Source: Piezodorus guildinii
Taxonomy: Eukaryota; Arthropoda; Insecta; Hemiptera; Pentatomidae
DNA: 64,000 nucleotides
Assembly: GCA_023052935.1 (NCBI GenBank)
Contig: CM041292.1
Coordinates: 99,364,587-99,428,586, forward strand
Direction of reading: 5' to 3'
Below, one piece after another: positions 22,299-33,943 of the stretch. The notes beneath the pieces are model-generated. The model made no database searches. It had not been told where the DNA came from and saw nothing but the letters and a program-made list of their open reading frames with translations. The first letter of the stretch is position 1; each line of letters begins with the position of its first letter. Position numbers and translations under genes: made by a program.

Positions 22299-23754
22299 CT
22301 AATCCAAAATAATTAGTTTTTAATTATCACTTAGGTAAAATATGAATTTTATAGAAACAGGATGCTGAAAAAGAACATAATAATTTATTTTGTATTTTTA
22401 TATATTGTCTGTTTGTATGTAGCAGTCATGGAGGCAAAGAGGTTATGTCATAATCTTAGCCTACACATTTAACTGACGTCCTATTAAAGAAAATCTATAA
22501 CATTAAAGATATGTGTTATATACAATAATACAAAAATTATAAAAACACTAAATGAGGCCCAAAGTAAAGTTTTAAGTATTTTTTAAAAGTATTTAATCAA
22601 AAATAATACTAAAATGTATGAACGTCAACCTAATGTGGTTTGCTAAGTTGCTAACTTTCTTCAACCTGTACACCCACCTACCTGCGTACGCAAATATTTT
22701 ATCTTCACAAATATGGCATAATCTCATTCTAAACAGCAAAAATGTTCATTCAATAATTAAAATGTTCTCTTGAAACATTAAAATAATGCATATATATTTC
22801 TAAAAGAATTTTCGGCGTTAACGTGCTTTATAAATCATTACCGACCTATATTTTAACTCAAACAGTTAATAACATTTAAAAAACAATCCTTTAAACAATT
22901 CTACAAAAAAAAAAAAAAAAAAAGAAATCAAAGCTTGGAGTAATGGAATAAATGAGTGCCTAGCTGTCCTTCGAACTTGGTGACCCCGTTTGTATAAACA
23001 AACAAAACAATCCCCTGGTTTAATCTATCGAATTGTTTGAATAATAAATTATAAAAAAGTGTTTCTGAATTTAAATATTTTGTAACGTACATATAAATTG
23101 TAAACAGTGTGGTTATTTACTAACATAGTTTAGTATTTAGTTATAAGAATTATTCTAAGTTTATAAAATAATTTCTCTACCATGTTATTCACAACATCAG
23201 ATTGAATAGAATAGAATATATTTTGAAGACCGCATATAAACAAAAATTCATAACATAAATACTTCCCAACAAGCCTACCCCCATCTCCTGTAGAAGTGCA
23301 GAATTGATTACTCATTAAAGCAATTCAGATCGATTTTCAATAGACACTACTGACATTTAACTTACAACACGCAAAGGTCCCAATCGGTCTTTGTCACAAA
23401 ACAGTAAATAGCAAAAAGAAAAAAAGTTCTCAAGAGGTGTTGACATTTCCATTTTACATTTCATAAATTCCACATTCTCTTTTCCAGATATTACAAGGAA
23501 TTTAAGGAAAATTACAGTTAATAGGGAATTTCAAAGATAACACGATTATAAATATACAACCCATAAATTCCTAAACATGGCAAAATTCAATAATATTAAA
23601 GAAAAAAAAATTTTCAAAAACTTCAACAATTTTTATATGGATAGAAAAACTCAATACAAAGGAGTGCGATTTTTATTTGGTGATTAACTTTTTTTTTCAA
23701 CAAAAATTAAGAAAACAAGAGTTAACCTAAGAGTAGCGATTTTATTTTTACCAG
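22299..23754. other. Unannotated AT-rich stretch
   Basis: A run at 22,904-22,922. No gene or element supported. Confidence 0.4.
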
Positions 23755-24449
23755 TGTGGGATGATCAAAGTTCATTTCCTTGAACTACCACGAAAATAAT
23801 TTAAACCGAATGAATTAGAACTAGCGATCAAGGACTTAGGTTCGCTAAGACACTAACTATTAAATACTCATTCAAAAATGTAATCTCATATATCTATAAC
23901 ACTCTAGATTAGTGTACTCTATATACATAGGTTAACTATGTAAATATGTATTTATTGTAAATAAAGTCGGAGTAAACATTTCTCTGTATTCATCGACCAA
24001 CGACGGATTAAACTACAGGAAAACACAACAATTCTGACCGATTGTTGTCGAACATCTTCCGCAGTCACACCACAGATGGACTAAAATTAAGGCCTAAAAT
24101 TAAAATTAAGGTACAAAAGAAATTCTTCTTATTTGGAGACCGCATCCTGTTTACTTGTTTCGGGCAAAGTTTTCCTGAGATTTTTTTTATTACTTCGAAA
24201 TCAGAAATAACTTTCAACTTCAGTTGTGTTCTTTGTTCACACAAATATTCAATAATTCTAGAATAAATGTATTTATTTTTAAATTTATATATTATTGAAT
24301 TTGACAATTGTATATTAAATTTAAAATTTAAAGAGAAAAATTACACAAAAAATGACAGATTATTGAATTTTTTTTTTACTAAATGTATATCAAGGCCGAT
24401 CGCTAGGAGAAGTAGTTGAGATCCTAAAAATAGATATTTGAACCATTTA

Positions 24450-24815
24450 AAGACGTTTACAACAGCTTGACTACGTGTCCCGTCGCAAAGTTTGGGTGTC
24501 ACATGGGTCAGTAATGGCCATTGTTGTTATGGCTGGGTCATAATCCAGTGAAGTAGTTGAGGCGCCAGAATCTCTGGGATTTAGGTTTTCCTCAGTCTGG
24601 GGTTGAAACAGGTTATAAATATTGTATATAGGTATGAGAGCTTTATAGATTTTCATTTTTTTTTTTTTTTTAACTTCTTATATATTGTATTGATTGTATA
24701 TATTTCGTATCATTATATTATTAATTTATTAGTTTGCATATATTGTATAAATGTTGAATAATAGCACTATTTGTTCTAAATTGAGACAAATAAAAATATT
24801 ATCAAATAAAGTTGT
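24450..24815 (+). mobile_element. Jockey-B-like 3' UTR fragment
   Basis: 'ttataaatattgtatatagg' followed by 'tatgag' resembles 'cttgtaaatattgtaaatagg' in the Jockey-B tail at 30,755-30,785, and both are followed by T-rich then AT-rich text. Coding sequence is absent. Similarity is short, so the assignment is tentative. Confidence 0.4.
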
Positions 24816-24969
24816 TTGAGATCTTTTAGGATTATTGTTATTAGTTGACAACGACATTAAAAAATAAGATGGAAATGCTATATTCATATAACATTAAATA
24901 TACAATCATATGTGAAGGAGCTGGATATATAACATCTATAGTTACTAAGCCTATACACACACATAACAT

Positions 24970-25070
24970 ATTACAATTCTTCGTAAATTGGACTCTTAAG
25001 GCGTGTATTCCCGTTAAAAACAAGAATCGGAAAGTTTTTGTAATCTCAATACTTCTATTTTTTTTATACT
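24970..25070 (+). repeat. Rep-A partial copy 3
   Basis: 'aaattggactcttaaggcgt', 'tattcccgttaaaaacaaga' and 'atctcaatacttc' match, in order, the 3' quarter of Rep-A. Truncated. Confidence 0.6.
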
Positions 25071-25199
25071 GACTGTTCATATAGAGCGAAGGGAAACATG
25101 AATATGCAAAAACAGACAGACAATGGTAGGAAAAGCCTAAGCTTAGAATGTACTTAAGAAAAGACTCGAACAATAATAAAATGATAAATTGTAAGTGTT

Positions 25200-25500
25200 C
25201 AAATAAAAATGAAGGTGAGGGAGGGGTGATGCTATCAGTAACTATCGCACTATCACAGCTCATCGATCTGCCTGACGCCCCTCACACAGAAGGCAGTAAT
25301 GGAGGCCAGGGAGGCAATATAGCGCCGAGGAGAGAGGACTCAGTATTGAGCCCTGCGGACAGCTCCCTAAGCCGTCTTCTAAATGAATATTTATTGTGTC
25401 TGAATCCCGCCAGTCTTCTTCCGCCGGCTATCGGAAAGATTTATATTTCAAGTCAGTCGTTTAGCTGGGGCTCCTCCCTTCTAGTCCTTTAGCGCCCTGC
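25200..25500. other. Candidate conserved non-coding island 10
   Basis: GC-rich block ending just before a 20-odd base T run at 25,502-25,525. A 114-codon frame crosses it without any domain. An adjacent poly-T could mark the end of a reverse-strand retroelement, but no matching head or partner is visible. Confidence 0.22.
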
Positions 25501-25525
25501 CTTTTTTTTTTTTTTTTTTTTTTTT

Positions 25526-26272
25526 ATCCACTCTTTTATAAGTCTCCTTCTGTTCGCGAATCGGAATATTCATTACCATTTGGCTGCTGGAAATCTCAGT
25601 CCGTTAATGGCAGGCATTAAAATGGAAATTCATAAGAAACGTAATTTGTATTTAAAAGTATATCGTAAAATATATAACGAATGAGATGAGACAAATAAAT
25701 AAGTATAAAATGAATTTTTATCTACCTTTAGAAAATAAAAGGGAAACTCGGAAATCCGATAGATATTTTCATCGAAACACCCAAAAGAATCAATCCAGCC
25801 TAATCTAAAATCAAAAACGATGTAAATTATTACACAATGCTTTATTTATTATTTCCAAATAACAGTATTAGAGTATAACTGCTTATTTAGCTGTTGATAG
25901 GCAATGAAGCTTTTTCGTCGAAAGTCCTCAGAAACAGCTCCGATTTTGATCATTTCTTTTTTTAAATTTTTGTTTTTTTTATATTAATCAAAATCAGAAA
26001 CCATTCAAAGGGGGAAATAATTATTTATATTGTTTAAACAACATGTACGTTATTTAAATAAATAAATCAGTTTCTGCGTGGTTTTCTTGGAAAAACATTA
26101 TTCATGTATTAATTTTAGTGTTAAGAATAGTTGTTAAAAGTACAATTGTACATGAATTCAATTGATAAAACAATTTAATATTATTTTTTTTTTTATTGAG
26201 TGGTATTATGATCTGTCCCAATTTGGACATCAGTGGTGAAAGATAACATTCATGCAATATATACACAGCAAT

Positions 26273-26276
<4 letters not shown>
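25526..26276. other. Unannotated AT-rich stretch
   Basis: No supported feature. Confidence 0.4.

Positions 26277-26329
<53 letters not shown>
26277..26329. repeat. (TA)n microsatellite
   Basis: About 26 uninterrupted TA units. Confidence 0.95.
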
Positions 26330-26331
<2 letters not shown>

Positions 26332-26904
26332 AATAATGAATCAATAAAATGTTTAGAAATTCGATGAAACAATAGAGAATACTCTCATAAAGTCCATGAA
26401 AATAGAGGGTGGTCCTTTCTACTTTATAGATTAAAATGGGAAAATAATCAAAAGTTTATGGATATTTTTCAACAATGTATTAGATTTTTACGTAATAACT
26501 ATGGTACCAACGTCGAATTTGTTTTTGATGGATACAATAATAATGGAACTAAATCGTCCGAGAGAAATCGTTGATATATAAATAATACTTCAATCGCTAA
26601 CTTGTTGGAAGAAGATATACCTCTGAATACGTCTAACGAGAAATCATAATACATTCATCTCAGCGACTTCATTCCGGTATATAATATTTTTCTAAACGTC
26701 TGAGCTTTCAGAAAAAAAGCGGTATATTATTCCATTATTTCACATAATTATTATAGGAATTAGATACAATCAACGTAGGAAAACGTGACTTCGTTTAGTT
26801 ATAGAAAGAGATTTACTCCTCAATATAATATTAATTGTTAGGATTAATATTTATATTATCTTCTATCACAAAGGATGCCGCCCTCTACCTCCTTAAGCCT
26901 GCAG
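26330..26904. other. Unannotated AT-rich stretch
   Basis: No element seen. If the exon call at 26,905 holds, this is the end of its upstream intron. Confidence 0.35.
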
Positions 26905-29041
26905 GGACTTTTGCCCAAGCCACCTGTACACATACCTGAACCCCGACTTCTTCAAACACCTCACCTACAAGAAGTACTTGGACACTATGGGTACTAAGCA
27001 GAGATGGGCAAAATCGCATTCTGATATACGAATACGAATGCATTCGGGAAGATCGAGTTTTGAAAATACGAATACGAATGCAATCGTATTTCAAAAAAGA
27101 ATAGGAATGCATTCGTATTTCGAAAAAATATACGAATACGAATATACTCACAGATGTAGACAGGTATACGCCCGAATTTCACAGGTATGCAAAGGGATAC
27201 GGTCATATTCCACTGGTGTGGGCCGTATTCCACTGGTCTAAAAACGTATACGTTCCTGTGTACAAGTCATTATTATTTAACATTTTCTGTAAAATCTGTA
27301 GCTTTATAACGGTCTATTATGCTTTTCTAATATGCGAATAGAAAAATAATAACCTGGAAAAGGTTTATTTTTACATTCCTTATTTCTCCAGTTAATTTAA
27401 GTTTCTTTAATATTTATCCATTTATTCTTAACACTAGCAACAAGAAATGGTGAGATAGTTAAAATAAAGAAAATTAACAGTAAAAAAGGTTTTTTTTTTA
27501 TTTCATCAGAATAAACTTAAATCTATAGATTTAAAAGTGAATATGTAACAATTAATGATATAAATATTAATAATTATTTCATATTCATTTTTATTCGCGC
27601 TTTACTTCACTTCATTATAACCAATTATTTTTGTTATTATTTTTTTTGTATACTACTTTAATGTTTTAGGATATACTACATTCATTTTCATAGGAAATAG
27701 AAACAGGGTCATGAATTATTTTCTAAAATTGCCTCTACGGCAAAAGGTATTCCTACTCCATTTAGATTTTTTTACACTCTATTGTGAAAATTGTTTAGTT
27801 GGTTTTTAATTAATTTAGGGACTTCCTTCTGCTTTTGAGTCTTGCAATATTTTCTAAGAAGTTTGTCACATATTTAGCATCTTTTAATAGGCTCAAAGTC
27901 CCAGGGCAGGTATCATGGTAAAATTCCCAATGGTAAAGTTCCCGATGTCCCGTGGTTCTAAGGCGGCTTTATATTACTTCTTATCTTCAAACAAAGAACA
28001 TTGAAAAAAGAATTATACTGAATTTCGATTAAAGCATTTATTTTAGATCAAATTACTAATAAGAATAAATTAAAATTAATATAGTATATACGATAATAAC
28101 TAAAGTTTTTTGCGGTTATCATCACTCCCAATTACAGCTTTGAATGTTACATAAGTACTTTTATTAGCGCTTTACTTCACTTCATTATAAAGAATTAGTT
28201 TTATTATTATTATAACTTTCAATGTTTTGGAATAATAGCAAACTTCTGAACTTAAAAAATAGAAACATAATCATGAAAAACTAATGAGTCATTCCATACC
28301 TGGTTTACCTAAACACTTAACAGTAAATGCTTAAAATTCAACATTTTACCTATTCTTGAATGCGTAGTGTTTATTTTCACATAGTTGGTTTGAAAAGTTA
28401 AAATATTTACTGCACTTTACTTTCAATATATAAGATTGTAAGCTCAAGGAAAATATATCATAGGGATAATATTTCTTTTCTTTTTAATATAATTTATAAG
28501 CCCATTACTGCATTAATGTTTTTCATTTTCCACAAATTAATAAATTTTAAGAAATATTTGTTAAATTATTTCATTAGAGAGAAGAGAACTGTATGAGAGT
28601 AGATATATGTAAATAAATAGATATTCGTATTTAAATAAGTTATTTCAACAATATTTGAATCATATTTAAAAAAAAATTATAAATATTAAATTTTATATCT
28701 TTTAATATAAGATATTATAAGACCGTATTCGAATTCACGCCTGCAAATGCGCACATATTGACTTGTACACAGGAACGTATACGTTTTTAGACCAGTGGAA
28801 TACGGCCCACACCAGTGGAATATGACCGTATCCCTTTGCATACCTGTGAAATTCGGGCGTATACCTGTCTACATCTGTGAGTATATTCGTATTCGTATAT
28901 TTTTTTCGAAATACGAATGCATTCGTATTCTTTTTTGAAATACGATTGCATTCGTATTCGTATTTTCAAAACTCGATCTTCCCGAATGCATTCGTATTCG
29001 TATATCCGAATGCGATTTTGCCCATCTCTGGTACTAAGTGA
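26905..29041 (+). pseudogene. Candidate terminal exon split at its stop codon by a hAT element
   Basis: After a pyrimidine-rich acceptor ending 'agcctgcag' (26,904), one frame is open and encodes 31 residues, DFCPSHLYTYLNPDFFKHLT followed by YKKYLDTMGTK. Third codon positions are strongly G/C against the AT background. The last sense codons lie in the 8-bp target site. After the insertion, the second target copy is followed at once by TGA (29,039-29,041). In the present sequence the frame runs on into the transposon for 80 more codons, to 27,241. The splice phase would be 2. The protein is unrecognised, and a second frame over the same bases is also open, so the exon call is tentative. Confidence 0.45.
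26999..29030. mobile_element. Non-autonomous hAT-like DNA transposon
   Basis: A 2,032-bp element with termini 'cagagatgggcaaaat' and its inverse, flanked by the 8-bp duplication 'gtactaag' (26,991-26,998 and 29,031-29,038). Both features are typical of hAT. The inverted repeats are unusually long, about 271 bp each (26,999-27,269 and 28,760-29,030), with only a few visible mismatches. Each arm holds several 'atacgaatgcattcgtatt'-type repeats. The AT-rich interior (about 1.5 kb) has no transposase frame, so the element depends on a partner elsewhere. The near-identity of the arms suggests a fairly recent insertion or arm homogenisation. Confidence 0.92.
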
Positions 29042-29235
29042 TCCATATGTCCCTTCATTTGATCTCTGCCGCCTTTCCTCCGTCCCCATTACTATTCCTT
29101 CATATATATGTACTCCCCAAGATCCCGCCAGGGCACTCCGGTCAAGATGTTATTAGTGTAAATTTGTATTATAATATATTAGTAAGAAGTGTATGTGTCT
29201 ATCTTCATTGTGAATAAATGTACAAAAGAGTATAT
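29042..29235 (+). other. Candidate 3' UTR with polyadenylation signal
   Basis: Sequence after the TGA is non-coding, begins GC-balanced and becomes AT-rich, with an AATAAA hexamer at 29,213-29,218. It is consistent with the end of the transcription unit proposed for 26,905, but AATAAA is common in AT-rich DNA. Confidence 0.35.
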
Positions 29236-29284
29236 AAATGTGTTATTTGTTAACTGTTTGATTAACAAATTAAATCCGATTATT

Positions 29285-29490
29285 AGGATCGCTGTTGTAT
29301 GGATCCCAGCTTCGAACCCAGGAATTAGTAGAATCATTTAATTTTCATATTTAAGCCGTGGTGTGACCCTGTATTAAGAACCAGCCTCTATAAAGTGGTT
29401 ACTTTAAATCAAGTGAAAAATCGTGATCTCGAATTAATAACCTAGTAGGCCTAGAAGCATTAATGTACATATCAATATTTTTTGAAACCT
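29285..29490 (+). mobile_element. SINE-2 degenerate copy (RTE-tailed tRNA SINE)
   Basis: 'cttcgaacccagg' stands in place of the box B, followed by 'ccagcctctataaagtggtt' and 'aggcctagaagc...catatc', in the same order as the better copy at 46,083-46,392. Head and tail are lost. Confidence 0.5.
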
Positions 29491-29669
29491 ATATTCTTCC
29501 TGTGTTCAAAGATACAGTTATTTTTTCAAATTTTGTTATAATCTATATTTATAAATATCATTTATCTCTCTCCTCACGTAAGATGGTTCTATATTTCAAA
29601 AGAACAGAATTAAATATAAATTAGAAGAGGAAAAAAAATTTAACATTTGAGTTCTTTCCCACTACTTCA

Positions 29670-29765
29670 ATAAGGATTTCCCATGAAACCCTAGAACGTG
29701 TTAAAAATTCCGATTCGATTTTTTTTTAAGATCCCCATACTTTCCCATAATATACATAAATAGGT
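29670..29765 (+). repeat. Rep-A partial copy 4
   Basis: 'aaaccctagaacgtgttaaa' then 'attccgattcg' and 'ccccatactttccc' follow the order of the 3' end of Rep-A but are diverged. Confidence 0.4.
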
Positions 29766-29861
29766 AATATGTAAGTGCAAGTGGACAACTAAATTGATGT
29801 TCAGTTATTTTGTAATGTGATTTATGTAGGGCTGACTTGTATGTTAGCTAATTATGCCATC

Positions 29862-31013
29862 TCCTGGCAACATTTGCCGATGATACAGCTATCCTCTCAT
29901 CCCATCCAGATCCTGTTATGGCATCCTCAAACCTCCAATCACATCTCGATCTGATTGAACAGTGGTGCAATCATTGGCGCATCAAAGTCAATGAATCAAA
30001 AAGCAAGCAAGTCACCTTTACCCTTCGACGCAGATCCTGCCCTTTCGTCCATTTTAACTCTATCCCCCTTCCCTTTTCTGACACAGTCAAATACCTTGGT
30101 TTTCTCTTAGACAAAAGACTGACATGGAACCCCCATACTAGACTCAAACGACAAGAACTCAATCGACGATATGGCCAGCTATATAGACTTCTAAATAGGA
30201 AATCACACCTCTCAACGGACAACAAACTACTCATTTACAAGACTATTCTTAAACCCATTTGGACCTACGGACTTGAACTGTGGGGAACAGCAAAATTTTC
30301 GAATATCAAACGTATCCAATCCTTCCAGTCTAAAGTCCTTAGATCAATAGTCGATGCCCCATATTATGTCACCAACAAAACCTTACACCATGACCTGAAT
30401 ATCCCATTTGTCCTTGATCTAATCCCATCCAAATTCTCAATCTTCCATCAGAAGCTTACTCACCTTCCTAATCCCTTGGCACACTCCCTATCCAGTTCCA
30501 AACATCCCTATAATCCTCCTCGTAGGCTGAAGCGGCAGTGGCCCAGAGATCTCTTGTGAATATGTCATTGGAGTGCTGGCAATGGCCAGCTTCTCCACTC
30601 ATGCCCTGGGTGTATGTGGCTCTAGCGCCCTCGCTCAGCCTCCACTGGCACTCAAGACCAGTGACGCAGCTGAATGAGAGGCGCTGGGATCTTCTGGCAT
30701 TGTGCCTCGACATCCACTAGTGGATCTCGAGGTTTGATCCAGTGATCCCAGGGGCAGCTTGTAAATATTGTAAATAGGTATGAATGCGAACAAGATTGTT
30801 ATTATTTTTTTTTTATAGTATTTATTTAATTTTGTGTATATATATTTTTTTTCTTTTATTTGATTAGTCTTTATTAATTTTTTTTTTCTTTAATTTTATT
30901 TACAATGTACATATGGTATGAATGATTTATTCTATCTCTAATACTCATTGCCCCAGAAGGTGGCAGATTGTATTATCTCTTAATAAAACAAATTAAAAAA
31001 GAAAAAAAAAAAA
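29862..31013 (+). mobile_element. Jockey-B LINE, 5'-truncated copy with open RT C-terminus
   Basis: The frame is open from the catalytic 'TFADDT' box (FADD at 29,873-29,884) to the stop at 30,559, without a break. It has 'VKYLGFLLDKRLTWNPHTRL' near the middle, 'LKPIWTYGLELWGTAKF', and the clade's C-terminal 'PRRLKRQWPRDLL'. A 440-bp 3' UTR with 'ccccagaaggtggcagattg' and an A-rich tail follows. The 12-bp duplication 'aattatgccatc' at 29,850-29,861 and 31,014-31,025 marks the ends exactly. The 5' part (endonuclease and palm up to FADD) is missing, so it cannot be active. Perfect duplications and an intact frame imply a young insertion. Confidence 0.93.
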
Positions 31014-31025
31014 AATTATGCCATC

Positions 31026-31811
31026 ACATTAACTGCAGCACTCACAAATTATTCTATAAACAGATTCATTAATTTGATTAGAATGTGTATTGCAGTTATT
31101 GTTTTGCATAATGTATAAACATTGAAAGGTCACTTACAGCAGTCACTATATCATGATCAGCAATTTTGTTTTTGTATTCAAGTATATTTACTGTTGTAGC
31201 CACAATACAACGGTTTTCGTTTATTTGGTTAATGTAATGTTTGCGTACTCTAATTAGTGAATGTAAAACAGATTATAGGTTCAACAAAACGATTTTTTTT
31301 ATGGGTAGATTCCAATTCTGTACAAGTAATAACCAACTAACTACCGGTATTATATATTATATATAGATAGTATATATATTATATTTATGAAATGATATCA
31401 AATGTCTGAACGATGCATCGATTAAAAAGAAAAATTGTTTAAAGAAATTGATTTATCAATAAAAAATGTGCCGTAAACCTTTAAAACAACCCTTAAGCCA
31501 AATATTTACATAATATTTAAGCCATTCGAAATGTTATGTTCTTATTAATCACAAAGACGCATCAGTATACTATTCCGCATGACATACGACCTTATCAGAT
31601 GTGAGAGGTTTTAAAAAAAGCTTAAATTAGCATCTTCTATATTCATTTTATTTTATTTCCAATGTAATGGTTTTATGGTATTCAACCTTATCTATTTTAA
31701 CCAAAAAGGACAAGGACCAATTAAGAATGTCATTTGTAGTTCTGAAATAATATAATTAATAACAGTAGTAATAATTCATTATAATAAAATATTAAAATAA
31801 ATAAACAAAGT
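31026..31811. other. Unannotated AT-rich stretch
   Basis: No supported feature. Confidence 0.4.
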
Positions 31812-32203
31812 ATTGAGAGTTCAGTGAGCAATGTCGAGTTTAGTTCAGAGTGGTAGAGTGGTTAAGACACACTACTACCCTCCGACTTCTGGGTTGGATC
31901 CTAGCATGGGCAGAATAATAATTTGTTCAGTAATTACTGCTATAGTAGAGACTCTAAAGTAGGAAGAACCTCCTAGAGTTTATCTTGTCACAATGCAAAA
32001 ATAGGATGCATGATTATGATATATATTTTATGGCAACTGAAGCTCATGATGAAATGCGGGACTTTGTTTTTTTTAATAAAACTTAATTATCGGGCATTAG
32101 CAGATCATAGACCTTACCCTGGACCGAAGAAAAAACTAGAGCAATCACAAGAGGAGGTAGGGAAGACGGAGATGACCAGAAAGCGCTAACAAAAAACAAT
32201 TTA
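31812..32203 (+). mobile_element. SINE-3 unit 1 (tRNA-derived)
   Basis: Box A-like 'tagagtggttaag' (31,853-31,865) and box B-like 'gggttggatcctagc' (31,891-31,905), spaced as in tRNA genes, head a unit of about 390 bp. The body, from 'cagaataataatttgttcag' to 'aagcgctaacaaaaaacaat', is repeated almost base for base at 33,650-33,943. Between the units, 32,204-32,250 is a third, partial repeat of the mid-body ('catcattatgatatatgttt', 'ggcaactgaagct'). Confidence 0.8.
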
Positions 32204-32250
32204 CAAATATAGGACACATCATTATGATATATGTTTTACGGCAACTGAAG

Positions 32251-33943
32251 CTGATATGAGTTCATTGAGCAACCTCGTGTTTTTGCAGTAAGAGTAGCAG
32301 AGTGGTTGGGTGGTTAAGGGCCAGTTGCACCAATCCAGGTCAAAGTACGGTAAGGGTAACCTCCGTTGAAGTCAGCCATTGCCCCTTGTAACAGGTACGG
32401 GTGTATTATATTATTTATATTTATTATTATTATATTATTATTATATATCCCTTGAGTAGGGATGCTGAATCCACGGTAAACTTTACTGGACAAGGCTCAC
32501 CGTTTAACCTCCAATAAAGAGCTAACCATACAGGGAATTGTGAAATAGTGTCACTTTTGTTTTATGTTATTGTTTTATCTGCTACTATTTCAAAGAAATG
32601 GATTTGATTAACATTGAACACTTGACAGATGACGAAGGATATATTATTAATTTGTTATTAATTAATTAATTTGTAGTTATTATTTACTAAAGGTATTTTA
32701 TTTTTTGTTTTATTTTCGTAAAATTTTAATCCACATTTTTATTTTATAATTTTATAATTACGGTTTTATTATTTATTCCATTGAAATAGATCCTCTCTAA
32801 ATAATTTACAATATTTAGTTTTGTAAATATAATATATTTAAGTTGTTATCATTATTAATAGTTCTTTAGTGATTCCTAGGCATATAACTTTTTTAAGTCA
32901 GTTAAAAACCCCACTAAATTTCTGTTAAAAATAAGTTGTCCACATTCTGTATCTGGAGGATGATTTTCAGTAGGTTCCATATCAGTTTTTAAAAATTTTG
33001 AACACAAATGATTGATTTTTCATTAGCCAATTAATTTTATTATTAATGCATTTGAATGTAGACTAGAGACAAATATCTCCTCATTTTGTACACAATGCTC
33101 TACAGTATGTTTTATATAATTAGGGTTTTTACTTTTCAATTTCTAAGAGGGGGTATAGGACTCCACATGAAATTACAAAAGTGACTACAAACCTAAATAG
33201 ATGATATTTTGTTGACTTATAAACTGATTGCTGAGAAATGGAAGTAAAAAAAAAAATCACAAACAATCCAAACAAATTTATTCACATTCAGGAAACCAAT
33301 AATACATTAACTATATTATTTTAATAACCACGATAAATAATAATATACTAATAAATTAACTAATTTATTTTAATAACAAACTTTAGAAATAGCAGAACAT
33401 ATTTCTTAAAAAGAAGTTCCAAAGTAGCTAAGCTGATAGGGTTAAGAATTGAAATCAGGAAGTAAAATGGCCGACCTACCTTTCATCTCCCGCGAGACAG
33501 TAGTTAAAGTAAATGCCAACTGAAATCGAAGTTCAGCTACTACCGTAGTTTTACCTGAGGTGAGCTTACCTTAGGTTGAACTGAGGCTGGTGCAACTGGC
33601 CCTAAGACACATAACGAATCTTACGATTCTGGGTTGGAATCCAGCATGGGCAGAATAACTATTTGTTTAGTAATTACTGCTATAGTAGAGACTCTAAATT
33701 AGGAAGAACCTCCTAGAGTTTATCTTGTCACAATGCAAAAATAGGATGCATCATTATGATATATATTTTATGGCAACTGAAGCTCATGATGAAATGCGGG
33801 ACTTTGTTTTTTTTAATAAAACTTAATTATCGGGCATTAGCAGATCATAGACCTTACCCTGGACCGAAGAAAAAACTAGAGCAATGACAAGAGGAGGTAG
33901 GGAAGACGGAGATGACCAGAAAGCGCTAACAAAAAACAATTTA
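32251..33943 (+). mobile_element. SINE-3 unit 2, interrupted
   Basis: The head (32,251-32,317, with 'agagtggttgggtggttaa') and body (33,603-33,943, with box B-like 'gggttggaatccagc') are separated by a 1,285-bp element. Removing it, with one copy of TAA, gives a unit collinear with unit 1. The two bodies differ at only a few positions. Confidence 0.85.
32318..33602. mobile_element. PIF/Harbinger-like non-autonomous element nested in SINE-3
   Basis: The ends are a perfect 15-bp inverted repeat, 'gggccagttgcacca', with weaker pairing inward to about 45 bp. The 3-bp 'taa' at 32,315-32,317 and 33,603-33,605 is the target duplication. The empty site 'gtggttaagacaca' is preserved in SINE-3 unit 1 at about 31,858. 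The interior has AT-rich low-complexity sequence and no transposase frame. A TAA target suggests the PIF/Harbinger superfamily, but the terminus alone does not settle it. Confidence 0.8.

Noticed and set aside
26102..26344. Minus-strand frame of 80 codons
   Set aside because: Half of it is the TA microsatellite. No domain.
28787..29089. Minus-strand 100-codon frame
   Set aside because: It lies in the hAT inverted repeat and mirrors the frame of the other arm.
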